64,000 bases of DNA from an uncultured Clostridia bacterium (lineage in GTDB: Bacteria; Bacillota; Clostridia; Oscillospirales; Ruminococcaceae): contig CALXGR010000007.1 of the NCBI GenBank assembly GCA_944387885.1, forward strand, positions 1 to 64,000, in the 5' to 3' direction. Numbering within the stretch: position 1 is the first letter of the stretch; each line of letters opens with the position of its first letter. The position numbers and the translations under genes are program-made. Shown here one piece after another: positions 25,650-33,960 of the stretch. The notes under the pieces are model-generated. The model worked only from the letters and a program-made list of their open reading frames with translations, was not told where the DNA came from and made no database searches.

Positions 25650-26447
25650 TCAGATGGATTCCAGGCTTTTGGCCAGGAAACTTTTGGTTTTGGGGCTTTT
25701 GGGATTCCCGAACACTTCCTCCGGGGTTCCCTCCTCCTCGATGACACCGTCCGCCATGAAAATCACCTTGTCCGAAACATTCCGGGCAAACTCCATTTCA
25801 TGGGTGACGATGACCATGGTGGTGTCCTTGTTTTTCAGGCTCTTGATGACCTTCAAAACCTCTCCGGTCAGTTCCGGGTCAAGAGCGCTGGTGGGCTCGT
25901 CAAAGCAGAGAATATCCGGCTTCATGCAGAGCGCCCGGGCAATGGCTACCCGCTGGCACTGACCGCCGGACAGCTCACAGGGATAGTTGGCCAGCTTGGT
26001 GGAAAGACCTACCCGGTCCAGAATTCCCTTGGCAACCTCCTGGTTGGCTTTGTGGACGGCGGCCTGGTCAAACCGCTGCCGGGCAGCCTTGGCCTGGTCC
26101 TTGGCCAGCAGGTCCATGGCCAGGGTGCAGTTGTCCAAAACATTGTACTGGGGGAACAGATTGAAACTCTGGAACACCATTCCGAAATGAAGCCGCTTCT
26201 GGCGCAGTTCCTCGTCCCGGAGGGCGGCGGGATGGTCATAGTCAAAGAGGATCTCTCCGTTCAGGGAAACGGTCCCTTCCTGGGGAATCTCAAGGTAGTT
26301 CATGGAACGGAGCAGGGTGGTTTTGCCGCTGCCCGAGGAACCGATCAGGCTGAGCACCTGTCCCTTTTCCAGGGTGAAATCAATTCCCTGAAGAACAGGG
26401 GTGTTGCCGAAGGATTTGCGGATGTGACTGACTTCCAAAAATGCCAT
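25650..26447 (-). CDS. Polar amino acid ABC transporter ATP-binding protein
   Basis: A 265-residue ATPase of the GlnQ/HisP type. Walker A is [12 protein letters not shown] (about 36-47), the Q-loop [10 protein letters not shown], the signature [15 protein letters not shown] and Walker B ILCFDEP, then the switch histidine in VTHEM. The FNLFPQ segment is typical of polar amino acid importers. It would couple ATP hydrolysis to uptake through the permease encoded 16 bp upstream. It is the last gene of a three-gene operon with the permease and the binding lipoprotein. Confidence 0.95.
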   Translation of the reverse strand: MAFLEVSHIRKSFGNTPVLQGIDFTLEKGQVLSLIGSSGSGKTTLLRSMNYLEIPQEGTVSLNGEILFDYDHPAALRDEELRQKRLHFGMVFQSFNLFPQYNVLDNCTLAMDLLAKDQAKAARQRFDQAAVHKANQEVAKGILDRVGLSTKLANYPCELSGGQCQRVAIARALCMKPDILCFDEPTSALDPELTGEVLKVIKSLKNKDTTMVIVTHEMEFARNVSDKVIFMADGVIEEEGTPEEVFGNPKSPKTKSFLAKSLESI

Positions 26448-26462
26448 GGAAAACCCCTCCTC

Positions 26463-27143
26463 TCAATGGAAATAGCTCAGTTTCTTTTCCAGCTTGCCCA
26501 ACAGAATGGTAAGCAGGCCGGTAAAGATAAGATAGTAGATGGCGGTAAAGAACAGGGGCCAGATGGCGCCGCTGATTCCCTGGCTGCTTTTCAGGAAAGC
26601 CTGTCCTGCCCAGATGATCTCCTGCAGGGCGATGATACGGGAAAGGGAGGTGTCCTTTACCAGGGTGATGATTTCGTTGCTCATGGGGGGGACAATGGCC
26701 TTGATCATCTGGAGCAGGGTAACGTGGCGGAAAATCTGCCCCCGGGTCATGCCCAGGACCAGACCGGCCTCCTGCTGGCCCACCGGGATACCCTGGATGC
26801 CGCCCCGGTAGATCTCGCTGAAATAACAGGCATAGTTGATGATAAAGCTCACCGAAGCCGCAGCCAGACGGCCGGATTCCCCGCCGCCCCAGATGGGATT
26901 CCCCAGAACCAGGCCGGGGAAGTAGTAGAAGATAAGGAGCTGGATCATCAGGGGAGTGCCCCGAATCACCCAGACAAAGGTCCGGGTCAGATACTTGAGG
27001 GGAGGGGACATGGAGCCGAAAGCGATCACCAGTCCCAGAGGGAAGGCGCCGATAAGGGTAATGAAAAACAGCTTCAAGGTTTGCAGAAAGCCCACATTCA
27101 GGGAATGAATGACAATGGGCATCTGCTCTAAAATCAATTCCAT
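26463..27143 (-). CDS. Polar amino acid ABC transporter permease
   Basis: A 226-residue HisM/GlnP-type permease with about five helices. The N-terminal LQTLKLFFITLIGAFPLGLVIAFG matches the family start, and the EAA-loop equivalent (GQQEAGLVLGMTRGQIFRHVTLLQMIKAIVPP) couples it to the ATPase. A single permease gene implies a homodimer. The substrate cannot be told beyond a polar amino acid. Confidence 0.95.
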   Translation of the reverse strand: MELILEQMPIVIHSLNVGFLQTLKLFFITLIGAFPLGLVIAFGSMSPPLKYLTRTFVWVIRGTPLMIQLLIFYYFPGLVLGNPIWGGGESGRLAAASVSFIINYACYFSEIYRGGIQGIPVGQQEAGLVLGMTRGQIFRHVTLLQMIKAIVPPMSNEIITLVKDTSLSRIIALQEIIWAGQAFLKSSQGISGAIWPLFFTAIYYLIFTGLLTILLGKLEKKLSYFH

Positions 27144-27174
27144 AGATTCACCTGGTCAATAAAGAATGAGTAGA

Positions 27175-27216
27175 GGGCAGAAATCTGCCCCACCGCCGAT
27201 AGGGGAGATGGGGCAG
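27175..27216 (-). promoter_or_regulatory. Alternative stem-loops between binding protein and permease genes
   Basis: CTGCCC at 27185-27190 can pair with GGGCAG at 27175-27180, or (as CTGCCCCA, 27185-27192) with TGGGGCAG at 27209-27216. The two hairpins exclude one another. There is no T-run; such structures after a binding-protein gene usually set the relative amounts of message. Confidence 0.55.
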
Positions 27217-27230
27217 AGGATTCAATAAAC

Positions 27231-28085
27231 TTACTGCTCAATGAGAGCGGCCTGGACTCCGTAGGTCTCAGCCAGAGAAGCCATAGTGCCGTCAGCGTAG
27301 ATGGTGGCAAAGAACTGGTTGAGGGCTTCGGCCAGGTCGGAACCCTTCCGGAAGCCAACGCCGTATTCCTCGCTGTTCAGGCCTACGGTGTATGTCAGGT
27401 CAGCATAACCGGTGCCTTCGCCCACCATGGCGGCGGCCATCAGGCTGTCAATCACGGCGGCGTCGCAGGTGCCGGCAGCCACTTCCATAAGAGCGGTGGC
27501 CTGGTCCACAACGGGAGTGTAGGAAAGGTTCAGGGCGGAAACCTCAGCCTCGCCGGCAGAACCGGTCTCCACGGCAAAGTTCAGATCGGCCAGGCTTTCC
27601 ACGGTCTGGTACTGGTCAGCCTTGTCTGCGGGAACAATGACCACCTGAGCATTGTTGCAGTAGGCGTTGCTGCACTCCATGGCGGCCAGAACATCCTCGG
27701 TGAGGGTCATGCCGTTCCAGACACAGTCAATGGTCTTGCCGTCCAGCTCCAGAATCTTGTTGTCCCAGTCGATGACGGTAAATTCCACATCAACGCCCAG
27801 GCTCTCGGCAAAGGCTTTGGCCATGTCGGCATCAAAACCGATCCAGTTGCCGTCGGCGTCCTTGTAGTCCATGGGCTCGAATTCGGTAATGCCTACCACC
27901 AGGACTCCTTTTTCCTTTACATAGTCCATATCACTCTGGGCGGCGGTATCTTCACCGGCAGGCTCCTGGGCGGAGGTGTCGGCGGCATCGCCGGTATCAT
28001 CAGCAGCGGCGGTAGAAGAGCCGCAGCCAACCAGCAGCAGAGCGGTCATGGACAGGGCAAGCAGCAGGTAAATCAGTTTTTTCAT
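27231..28085 (-). CDS. Polar amino acid ABC transporter substrate-binding lipoprotein
   Basis: A 284-residue family 3 solute-binding protein. The lipobox LLVGC with Cys21 anchors it outside the membrane; a low-complexity acidic Ala/Thr/Asp linker spans about 22-50; the binding domain then begins KEKGVLVVGITEFEPMDYKDADGNWIGFDADMAKAFAESLGV, the family 3 hallmark. ATG 28085 (MKKLIYLLL) is chosen, with GAGG upstream; the longer frame from 28127 lacks a ribosome site. First gene of the operon, hence likely the most abundant product. Confidence 0.95.
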   Translation of the reverse strand: MKKLIYLLLALSMTALLLVGCGSSTAAADDTGDAADTSAQEPAGEDTAAQSDMDYVKEKGVLVVGITEFEPMDYKDADGNWIGFDADMAKAFAESLGVDVEFTVIDWDNKILELDGKTIDCVWNGMTLTEDVLAAMECSNAYCNNAQVVIVPADKADQYQTVESLADLNFAVETGSAGEAEVSALNLSYTPVVDQATALMEVAAGTCDAAVIDSLMAAAMVGEGTGYADLTYTVGLNSEEYGVGFRKGSDLAEALNQFFATIYADGTMASLAETYGVQAALIEQ

Positions 28086-28107
28086 AAGAGTTTCCTCGTT
28101 TCCTTCC

Positions 28108-28136
28108 AGTATAGTGCAGAAAAGCAAGCACTTTAA
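28108..28136 (-). promoter_or_regulatory. Promoter of the polar amino acid ABC operon
   Basis: On the minus strand: TTAAAG (28136-28131), 17-bp spacer, TATACT (28113-28108). The -10 is good, the -35 weak, so an activator may help. Confidence 0.5.
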
Positions 28137-28265
28137 TCTGCTAACGTGTTACCATACTATCATAAAGACGGGGCTTTGAAAAGCCCTGGAATCATCTTTC
28201 GGCAGGTTGACCAAAGGAAACATCAGGAAAAGAGAAGATTTGTACGCCTTGCCCCGGCCCGGCAG

Positions 28266-28296
28266 AAAAGAGGGGTCCGCGGGGGACCCCTCTTTT
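28266..28296 (-). terminator. Terminator of the esterase gene
   Basis: A perfect 13-bp stem (28266-28278 with 28284-28296), five-base loop, A/T-runs on both sides. Confidence 0.85.
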
Positions 28297-28310
28297 AACC
28301 ATATAGGATA

Positions 28311-29060
28311 TTATTTGTCCAGAATCCGTCCCAGGAACATGGGCCACTGAACCTTCCACCAGTTCCAGTCATGGCAGACGTCGTAACCCCAGATTTCCAC
28401 ATCGGCCCGGACCCCCTTGGATTCCAGAATTCCCTGAAGCTGCCGGGTGCTGTCCAGCAGGGGACCCTCCCAGGCGCCCTGGCCCACGCAGACAATAAAC
28501 TGGTCGGCCCGGTTGATCATCTCAATATAGGGATGGTCAGTGGGAATGTTCCGCATGTAATCCACAGGGCTGTTCCGGTAGGTCAGGTCGTCCATGTACT
28601 CCCCGAAGAAGAGCCGGGTGTCATAGAAACCGCTGAGGGCAATGGTACCGTTGAACAGGTCAGGACGGCGGAGGAAGAAGTTTACGGCGTGGGCAGCGCC
28701 CATGCTGGTTCCGGCCAGAAGGATCTGACCGTCATACCGGTGGCCGCAGAGCTGACTGATGCGGGGAACCAGTTCCTCGCAGATGTAGTTGTACCAGCGC
28801 TCGTGCTGCTCGATTCGCTGACGGCAGTCACCCGGGTTGTCCCAGGTTTCCTTGTCGATGCTGTCGCAGGTGATGAGCATGAGCTTTCCGCTGTCGATCC
28901 AGGGGGAAGCGATCTGGCACATGCCAAAATCCTCCCAGTCCCAGAACCGGCCTCCCTGGCAGGGGAAGACCAGGCAGGGACGTCCGGTGCTGCCGTATAC
29001 TTTGAATTCCATATCCCGGTTGAGATACCGGCTGTACTCTTTAAAGTAGCGCACTTCCAT
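28311..29060 (-). CDS. Alpha/beta-hydrolase, esterase family
   Basis: A 249-residue cytoplasmic protein of the putative esterase family (PF00756). The nucleophile elbow is G-T-S119-M-G, the oxyanion region is CLVFPCQGG, and a catalytic histidine is likely in VCHDWNWWK near residue 232. There is no signal peptide. Homologues include esterase D and acyl-transferase-like enzymes; the substrate is open. It begins 18 bp after the DUF4250 gene with GGAGGG upstream, so they share a message. Confidence 0.8.
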   Translation of the reverse strand: MEVRYFKEYSRYLNRDMEFKVYGSTGRPCLVFPCQGGRFWDWEDFGMCQIASPWIDSGKLMLITCDSIDKETWDNPGDCRQRIEQHERWYNYICEELVPRISQLCGHRYDGQILLAGTSMGAAHAVNFFLRRPDLFNGTIALSGFYDTRLFFGEYMDDLTYRNSPVDYMRNIPTDHPYIEMINRADQFIVCVGQGAWEGPLLDSTRQLQGILESKGVRADVEIWGYDVCHDWNWWKVQWPMFLGRILDK

Positions 29061-29078
29061 TGTTAGTACCCTCCATTA

Positions 29079-29255
29079 TCAGACAAACTTGTTCAGCTCC
29101 GGGTCATATTCATAGCCGATGGCGGACATTGCCTCCAACAGGGTCTGGGGCTGGACATCCTCCCGGCGGCACAGCTCCTCCAGGGAAGGGCAGCCGTCCC
29201 GCAGCTGGGTGTTGAGATAGCTTAAAAGGATAAAGGGATCAGTGGGCAGAGCCAT
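29079..29255 (-). CDS. DUF4250 domain protein (58 residues)
   Basis: A small gene beginning MALPTDPFILLSYLNTQLRD, then a segment with LEELCRREDV and ending near IGYEYDPELNKF. This is the pattern of DUF4250, a family of about 60-residue clostridial proteins with the P-x-D-P-x-I/M-LLS start and a terminal Y-x-Y/F-x3-x-N-x-F. No function is known; a helix-turn-helix-like fold is plausible. AGGGAGG lies upstream of the ATG at 29255. It is directly ahead of the esterase gene and behind the rpmB terminator. Confidence 0.8.
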   Translation of the reverse strand: MALPTDPFILLSYLNTQLRDGCPSLEELCRREDVQPQTLLEAMSAIGYEYDPELNKFV

Positions 29256-29274
29256 GGAATATACCTCCCTAAAA

Positions 29275-29299
29275 CAAAAGCCGGTCCATTAAGACCGGC
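29275..29299 (-). terminator. Terminator of rpmB
   Basis: GCCGGTC (29280-29286) pairs with GACCGGC (29293-29299) around a six-base loop, followed by a T-run on the minus strand. Confidence 0.8.
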
Positions 29300-29316
29300 A
29301 GTTTGTTTTTCTTTGA

Positions 29317-29505
29317 TTAGACCGCACGGGTAACCTTACCAGAACGCAGGCACCGGGTGCAAGCGTGGATGTACTTCGGGGAACCATCCACGATAGCCTT
29401 GACACGCTTCACATTGGGCTTCCAGGTACGGTTGCTCCGACGATGAGAGTGGGAAACCTGAATGCCAAAGGTTACGCCTTTGCCACAACAATCACACTTA
29501 GCCAT
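29317..29505 (-). CDS. rpmB: 50S ribosomal protein L28
   Basis: A 62-residue basic ribosomal protein. MAKCDCCGKG and the later ACTRCLRSGKV give the paired Cys-x2-Cys zinc ribbon of the zinc-binding L28 form; SHSHRRSNRTWKPN is the conserved rRNA-binding stretch. It stands alone between terminators, as is common for rpmB. Confidence 0.97.
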   Translation of the reverse strand: MAKCDCCGKGVTFGIQVSHSHRRSNRTWKPNVKRVKAIVDGSPKYIHACTRCLRSGKVTRAV

Positions 29506-29651
29506 TTTGCTGCACCTCCTTGTAATTGATTGGCTTTTTGTCAGCTAGACTATAGTATCAGAAACCGAAGAAAAAAGCAAGACTTTTTTGAAAAAAGTTT
29601 ACCTGGAGTAGAAATTCTTTTCTCGGAAGGGGCTGTCCGGGAGAAAAAGGG

Positions 29652-29680
29652 TTGTGTATCCAGGGTAAAAATGATATTAT
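29652..29680 (+). promoter_or_regulatory. Promoter for the M50 protease / scpAB operon
   Basis: TTGTGT (29652-29657), 17-bp spacer, TATTAT (29675-29680), about 30 bp before the likely start codon. Confidence 0.55.
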
Positions 29681-29712
29681 TAGATAATTATAAAGTATAA
29701 GGGGGAGTGTGC

Positions 29713-30396
29713 GTGAACGGATTTTTGACTGCTGGTATGGGAAAAATCCAGATGGTAGTTTACCTGGTCCGGATTGCAGCCATATTTATTGCCATTCCGG
29801 CCCACGAGATGGCCCATGCCTGGGTCAGCAGCAAATTGGGGGATGATACCGCCAAGCGGTATGGCCGTCTTACCATGAACCCCATGGCTCATTTTGACCT
29901 GATGGGGGCTCTGTGTATGCTTCTGGCCGGAATCGGCTGGGCAAAACCGGTTCCTACCAATGTGCGGAATTTCAAAAATCCCAAGGCGGGAATGGCTATT
30001 ACAGCCGCTGCCGGTCCGGTCATGAACCTGCTCTTGGCTTATGTGGGGATGATTCTCTACAAGCTGGTCTACTATAAATCCAACGGTATGGCAGTCGAGA
30101 TGGTTCTGGTGGCTCTCTCTGTGTTCATCAGTATCAATATTTCCCTTACCGTGTTCAACCTGCTCCCTATCCCGCCCTTTGACGGCAGCCGTCTGGCCAC
30201 CGTTTTCCTGCCCACCCGCACTTATTTCAAGATTATGGAATATGAAAAGTACATTATGGTGGGAATTCTGCTGGTGGTCTGGCTGGGTCTTCTGGATCTG
30301 CCCCTGAGCATTCTCAACAGCTGGGTATGGCATTTCCTGGATTGGGGGACCGGGTATCTGGACCCCATTCTTATGGGCAGTTTTGCCTATATTTAA
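29713..30396 (+). CDS. Site-2 protease family (M50) membrane metalloprotease
   Basis: A 227-residue polytopic membrane protein. The zinc motif H31-EMA-H35 and the third ligand region NLLPIPPFDGSRL are present, with NPMAHFDLMG between them as in rhomboid-unrelated M50 short forms. It would cut substrate helices inside the membrane; family members act in sporulation or stress signalling, but the target is unknown. GTG 29713 is preferred, five or six bases after GGGGGAG; a GTG at 29707 overlaps that site. Next comes scpA 19 bp later. Confidence 0.85.
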   Translation: MNGFLTAGMGKIQMVVYLVRIAAIFIAIPAHEMAHAWVSSKLGDDTAKRYGRLTMNPMAHFDLMGALCMLLAGIGWAKPVPTNVRNFKNPKAGMAITAAAGPVMNLLLAYVGMILYKLVYYKSNGMAVEMVLVALSVFISINISLTVFNLLPIPPFDGSRLATVFLPTRTYFKIMEYEKYIMVGILLVVWLGLLDLPLSILNSWVWHFLDWGTGYLDPILMGSFAYI

Positions 30397-30415
30397 AAAG
30401 TAACGGAGGATCTTC

Positions 30416-31141
30416 ATGGAGATCTTGACCTTCCATCTGGAAGATTTTGAGGGGCCGCTGGACCTGCTGCTCCATCTTGTCCATAAAAATAAGATGGACC
30501 TGCATAATATCCCCATCCTGGAACTGATAGATCAGTATACAGCGGTCATCAACACTCTGGACCGGGACAGGCTGGAAGTTGCCAGTGAATTTATTGAAAT
30601 GGCTGCCCAGCTGGTCCAGATGAAAAGCATTCTTCTCCTTCCCAGAAGCGAGGAAGCCCAGCGTATCAAAGCAGAACTGCAGGGCCAGTTGATTGAATAT
30701 GACCTTTGCAAACGAATCGCCGCCCAGATGCGGCAGATGCAGGAGAACACCTGGCGGGAAGTACGTTCTCCCATGGAGGTGGAACCGGATATGACCTACC
30801 GGCTCCATCATGACCCCCTGGAACTGGAACGGGCCTGGAACAACCTGATGGGACGGAGCGTCCGGAAGCAGCAGCCTGAACCGGAACGGTTTGAGCCCCT
30901 GGTGACGGCACCCTTTGTGTCGGTAGCCAGCCGGGTGATTCATCTGCTCCGGGGGCTGGCCACAGGGCGGATTCGCCGGCTGGAAGAACTGTTCCAGGAC
31001 AGCCGGAGCCGGAGTGAGACAGTGGCCACCTTTCTGGCGCTGCTGGAACTGGTGCGTGCAGGCCGCATGACCATTGAAGAGGACGAAAGTCTGAAAGTAA
31101 AACGGGGCAAAAACCCCAGGCAGGAGGAGACCAACCCATGA
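30416..31141 (+). CDS. scpA: Segregation and condensation protein A
   Basis: A 241-residue kleisin subunit of the Smc-ScpAB condensin, which organises and segregates the chromosome. The N-terminal FEGPLDLLLHLVHKNKMDLHNI and the helix VASEFIEMAAQLVQMKSILLLP are family signatures that bind the Smc neck; the C-terminal winged helix (VATFLALLELVRAGRMTIEED) binds the Smc cap. It overlaps scpB by four bases. Confidence 0.97.
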   Translation: MEILTFHLEDFEGPLDLLLHLVHKNKMDLHNIPILELIDQYTAVINTLDRDRLEVASEFIEMAAQLVQMKSILLLPRSEEAQRIKAELQGQLIEYDLCKRIAAQMRQMQENTWREVRSPMEVEPDMTYRLHHDPLELERAWNNLMGRSVRKQQPEPERFEPLVTAPFVSVASRVIHLLRGLATGRIRRLEELFQDSRSRSETVATFLALLELVRAGRMTIEEDESLKVKRGKNPRQEETNP

Positions 31142-31725
31142 ACCTGAAGGAATATCGCCCGGTGGTGGAGGCTCTGCTCTTTGCCAGCGGAGAGCCGGTG
31201 ACAGCGGAAAAGCTGGGGGAGGCCATCCCGCTCCAGACCTACCTGGTGGAAGACCTGCTCCGGCAGATGAAGGAGGAGTATGACCGCCCCGAGAGCGGAT
31301 TGCAGCTTCTTCAGTTGGAGGACCGGTGGCAGCTGGCTACCAAGGACCAGTTTGCCCAGCCCATCAAAACCCTGCTGGACAAAAAGAAAAATACCCCCCT
31401 TTCCCAGGCTGCCATGGAGGTGCTGGCTATCATTGCCTACAACCAGCCGGTGAGCCGCAGCTTTATTGAACAGGTCCGGGGAATCGACAGCAGTACCCTG
31501 GTCACCCGCCTGGCAGAGCGGGGACTGGTGGAGGAGGCAGGGCGGCTGGACCTTCCGGGACGGCCCATTGCCTTCAAGACTACCGATACCTTCCTGCGGA
31601 CCTTCGGCATTGAAAACATCAGTCAGCTGCCCCGGCTCCATGAGGACTTCATGGAGGAGGACCCCCAGGAGGAAGGTCCCGTCCAGACCAGCATGACTGA
31701 CCAGCCCGTTAAAGGGGAGGAGTGA
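31138..31725 (+). CDS. scpB: Segregation and condensation protein B
   Basis: A 195-residue ScpB, the winged-helix dimer that binds ScpA within condensin. Family segments are clear: VVEALLFASGEPVTAEKL, LSQAAMEVLAIIAYNQPVSRSFIEQVRGI and the loop GRPIAFKTTDTFLRTFGIENI. The C-terminus is acidic. ATG 31138 overlaps the scpA stop (ATGA). Confidence 0.97.
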   Translation: MNLKEYRPVVEALLFASGEPVTAEKLGEAIPLQTYLVEDLLRQMKEEYDRPESGLQLLQLEDRWQLATKDQFAQPIKTLLDKKKNTPLSQAAMEVLAIIAYNQPVSRSFIEQVRGIDSSTLVTRLAERGLVEEAGRLDLPGRPIAFKTTDTFLRTFGIENISQLPRLHEDFMEEDPQEEGPVQTSMTDQPVKGEE

Positions 31726-31732
31726 GAGGAGA

Positions 31733-32575
31733 ATGCTCCAGATCATATTCCTCCTTCTGAAGGTGCTGGGGTGGATTCTGCTGATCCTCTTAGTGCTTCT
31801 GGTGCTGGTCCTAACCATTCCGGTGGGAATAAGAGGGGAGATCGCACAGAGAAAACCGTTTCTTTACGCCAAGGCAGGCCCGCTGGAAATAAAGGTTTAT
31901 CCCTTCCCGAAAAAGAAGGAAAAGAAAGAAAAAAAGCATCCGAAAGAGAAGCGTGAGGAAAAACCACGAAATGAGCATCTGCCACCCGATACGGGTGTGA
32001 AAAAAGAAGAAAAACCGGAAAATTTCCCGGATTTTAAGGAAAAAGAAGAGGATTTGCCTCCTTCTTTGGACCTTCCCAAGACGGACAGAAACTTCCTGAA
32101 AAAGACACCCGAAACGGGTGATAAGAAGACAGCTGCGCCCGGAGCAGAGAAAAAAATCGAGAAAGAGATCCAGGCCAAAATTCAAAAGGGAATTGAGCAG
32201 GGAATGGAAAAGGGCGTCCAGGATATTCCCTGGGCAATGATTCGCCGCCTGCTGGGAATGGCAGGACCAATTGTCCGAAAGCTGCTGGCAGCCCTGAGAA
32301 TCTATGACCTGGAACTGGTGCTGCCCGTTCACGGCCGGGATGCGGCAGATACCGCCATTACCTACGGCCGGGTATCGGCCCTGATTTACGGCACCCTTAC
32401 CCTGGTTCAGAACCTTTGCCGGCTGGAAGCAAAGAAGATTTGGCTGGAGCCGGATTTCACGGGAGAGCAGGGAGAAATTGAATATTTCTCTTGTAAAATC
32501 ACCACCCACCTGTTTATAATAGTAATGATTATTTTGTGGGTATTATTCAGGCTGAAATGGCCTAAAGAGGACTAA
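31733..32575 (+). CDS. DUF2953 membrane protein
   Basis: A 280-residue protein. An N-terminal helix (5-30) leads to IPVGIRGEI and a short beta segment (AKAGPLEIKVYPFP) characteristic of DUF2953 proteins, which are found beside ytfJ in spore formers. A highly charged Lys/Glu/Pro-rich stretch of about 100 residues follows, then a helical region (PWAMIRRLLGMAGPIVRKLLAAL), a beta segment (DLELVLPVHGRDAADTAITYGRV) and a C-terminal helix. The function is unknown; the neighbour ytfJ suggests a spore-related role, as inference. It starts 7 bp after scpB. Confidence 0.75.
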   Translation: MLQIIFLLLKVLGWILLILLVLLVLVLTIPVGIRGEIAQRKPFLYAKAGPLEIKVYPFPKKKEKKEKKHPKEKREEKPRNEHLPPDTGVKKEEKPENFPDFKEKEEDLPPSLDLPKTDRNFLKKTPETGDKKTAAPGAEKKIEKEIQAKIQKGIEQGMEKGVQDIPWAMIRRLLGMAGPIVRKLLAALRIYDLELVLPVHGRDAADTAITYGRVSALIYGTLTLVQNLCRLEAKKIWLEPDFTGEQGEIEYFSCKITTHLFIIVMIILWVLFRLKWPKED

Positions 32576-32588
32576 AGGAGATACCGTT

Positions 32589-32981
32589 ATGGCTGAAAAA
32601 GGAACCAATCGTCTGAATGATCTTATGTCGCTGACTATGGAGAAGATCCGGGAGATGGCCGATTCCAACACCATCATCGGAAATCCCATTACCATGCAGG
32701 ATGGGACCACCATCATCCCTGTTTCCCGGGTGACCTTCGGGTTTGCCAGCGGCGGCAGCGATATTGGAAGCAAGAATCCCAAGGACCTGTTTGGAGGCGG
32801 CAGCGGCGCCGGGGTATCCATGAGCCCTGTGGCATTCCTTATTATTAAGGATGGAAATGTGCGGACCATCCAGCTGGCCGAAGGAAACAGCCTGACCGAC
32901 CGGGCTATTATGATGATTCCGGAACTGCTGGACCGTCTGGGAATCGGCAAGAAAGCAGGAAAGGAAGAAGTACAGGAGTAA
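32589..32981 (+). CDS. ytfJ: GerW family sporulation protein
   Basis: A 130-residue protein with the YtfJ/GerW pattern: NDLMSLTMEKIREMADSNTIIG, then TTIIPVSRVTFGFASGGSDI, a Gly-rich loop, and SPVAFLIIKDG. In Bacillus this protein is needed for spore germination through the GerW pathway. Its presence supports a spore-forming lineage. It lies 13 bp after the DUF2953 gene and just before rluB. Confidence 0.9.
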   Translation: MAEKGTNRLNDLMSLTMEKIREMADSNTIIGNPITMQDGTTIIPVSRVTFGFASGGSDIGSKNPKDLFGGGSGAGVSMSPVAFLIIKDGNVRTIQLAEGNSLTDRAIMMIPELLDRLGIGKKAGKEEVQE

Positions 32982-32984
32982 AGT

Positions 32985-33812
32985 ATGGCAGAGGAACGGA
33001 TTCAAAAGCTGATGGCCGACCAGGGAATGTGTTCCCGCAGGGCCGCTGAGCAGATCATTCTGGAGGGCCGGGTCAAGGTGAACGGCCACCCTGTCAAGCT
33101 GGGGGACAAGATGGACCCGGCCAAGGATCTTCTCAGCGTGGACGGAAAGACCATCCGCTTTTCCAAAAAGAAGGAATATGTATATCTCATGCTCCATAAG
33201 CCCCGTGGGTATATCACCACCGTGCGGGACGAGCAGGGACGAAAGACCGTAATGGACCTTTTGAAGGATGTGCCCCAGCGGGTATTTCCCATTGGCCGCC
33301 TGGACCGGGACAGTGAGGGACTTCTCCTGTTCACCAACGACGGAGCGTTTGCACATCTTTTGATGCATCCCTCCCACGGGGTGTCCAAGCTCTACCGGGT
33401 CACGGTCCGGCCCCACGCCACCGAGGAGCAGATCGTCCGCCTTACCCAGGGCGTTATGCTGGAAGACGGAATGACCGCCCCCGCAGTCATCAACGTGGTC
33501 ACCGATGAACCGGAGCGCACTGTTCTGGAGATGACCATCAAAGAAGGCAAAAACCGCCAGATTCGCCGGATGTGCCAGGCTGTGGGCCTGGAGGTGATTC
33601 GTCTCAAGCGGAACAGTGAGGGTGCAGTCAAGCTGGGAATGCTCCAGCCCGGTGAGTACCGGATGCTCAAGCACAGCGAGGTGAATGCTCTCCGTGCCGC
33701 AGCCAAAAAGGGAATTGACCGGCAGCGCACCCAGGAGGCAACCGAGCGGGCAGAACACCGGAAAAACCGGAGACCTGTCAAGAATCACAAAAAGTTTGGA
33801 ACAAATCGGTAA
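32985..33812 (+). CDS. rluB: rRNA pseudouridine synthase, RluB/RsuA family
   Basis: A 275-residue enzyme converting a specific uridine of rRNA to pseudouridine. An S4 RNA-binding domain (residues 4-55, RIQKLMADQGMCSRRAAEQII) precedes the catalytic domain, with Asp107 in GRLDRDSEGLLL and the KEGKNRQIRRM motif. The C-terminus is a basic tail (RAEHRKNRRPVKNHKKF). It ends the M50-scpAB operon; its terminator follows 20 bp later. Confidence 0.93.
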   Translation: MAEERIQKLMADQGMCSRRAAEQIILEGRVKVNGHPVKLGDKMDPAKDLLSVDGKTIRFSKKKEYVYLMLHKPRGYITTVRDEQGRKTVMDLLKDVPQRVFPIGRLDRDSEGLLLFTNDGAFAHLLMHPSHGVSKLYRVTVRPHATEEQIVRLTQGVMLEDGMTAPAVINVVTDEPERTVLEMTIKEGKNRQIRRMCQAVGLEVIRLKRNSEGAVKLGMLQPGEYRMLKHSEVNALRAAAKKGIDRQRTQEATERAEHRKNRRPVKNHKKFGTNR

Positions 33813-33831
33813 AAAAATTTTATTTTTTGTC

Positions 33832-33864
33832 AAATCCCCCCTTGATGTACAAGGGGGGATTTTG
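33832..33864 (+). terminator. Terminator of rluB (overlapping the next promoter)
   Basis: A perfect 13-bp stem (33832-33844 with 33850-33862), five-base loop and a T-run. The -35 hexamer TTGATG (33842-33847) of the following promoter spans the top of the 5' arm and the loop. Confidence 0.9.
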
Positions 33865-33870
33865 TATAAT
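33842..33870 (+). promoter_or_regulatory. Promoter of the carboxyltransferase operon, inside the rluB terminator
   Basis: -35 TTGATG (33842-33847), exact 17-bp spacer formed by the terminator's 3' arm and T-run, -10 TATAAT (33865-33870). About 84 bp of leader precede the first gene. Confidence 0.75.
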
Positions 33871-33960
33871 GTAAACTGAAGTGAAATTGGCTTTGTTTTT
33901 TCACTCTGCGGCAAAGAGGAACGAAGCCAATGAGGATAGAAAAATAGGAGGGGTTTCTCA

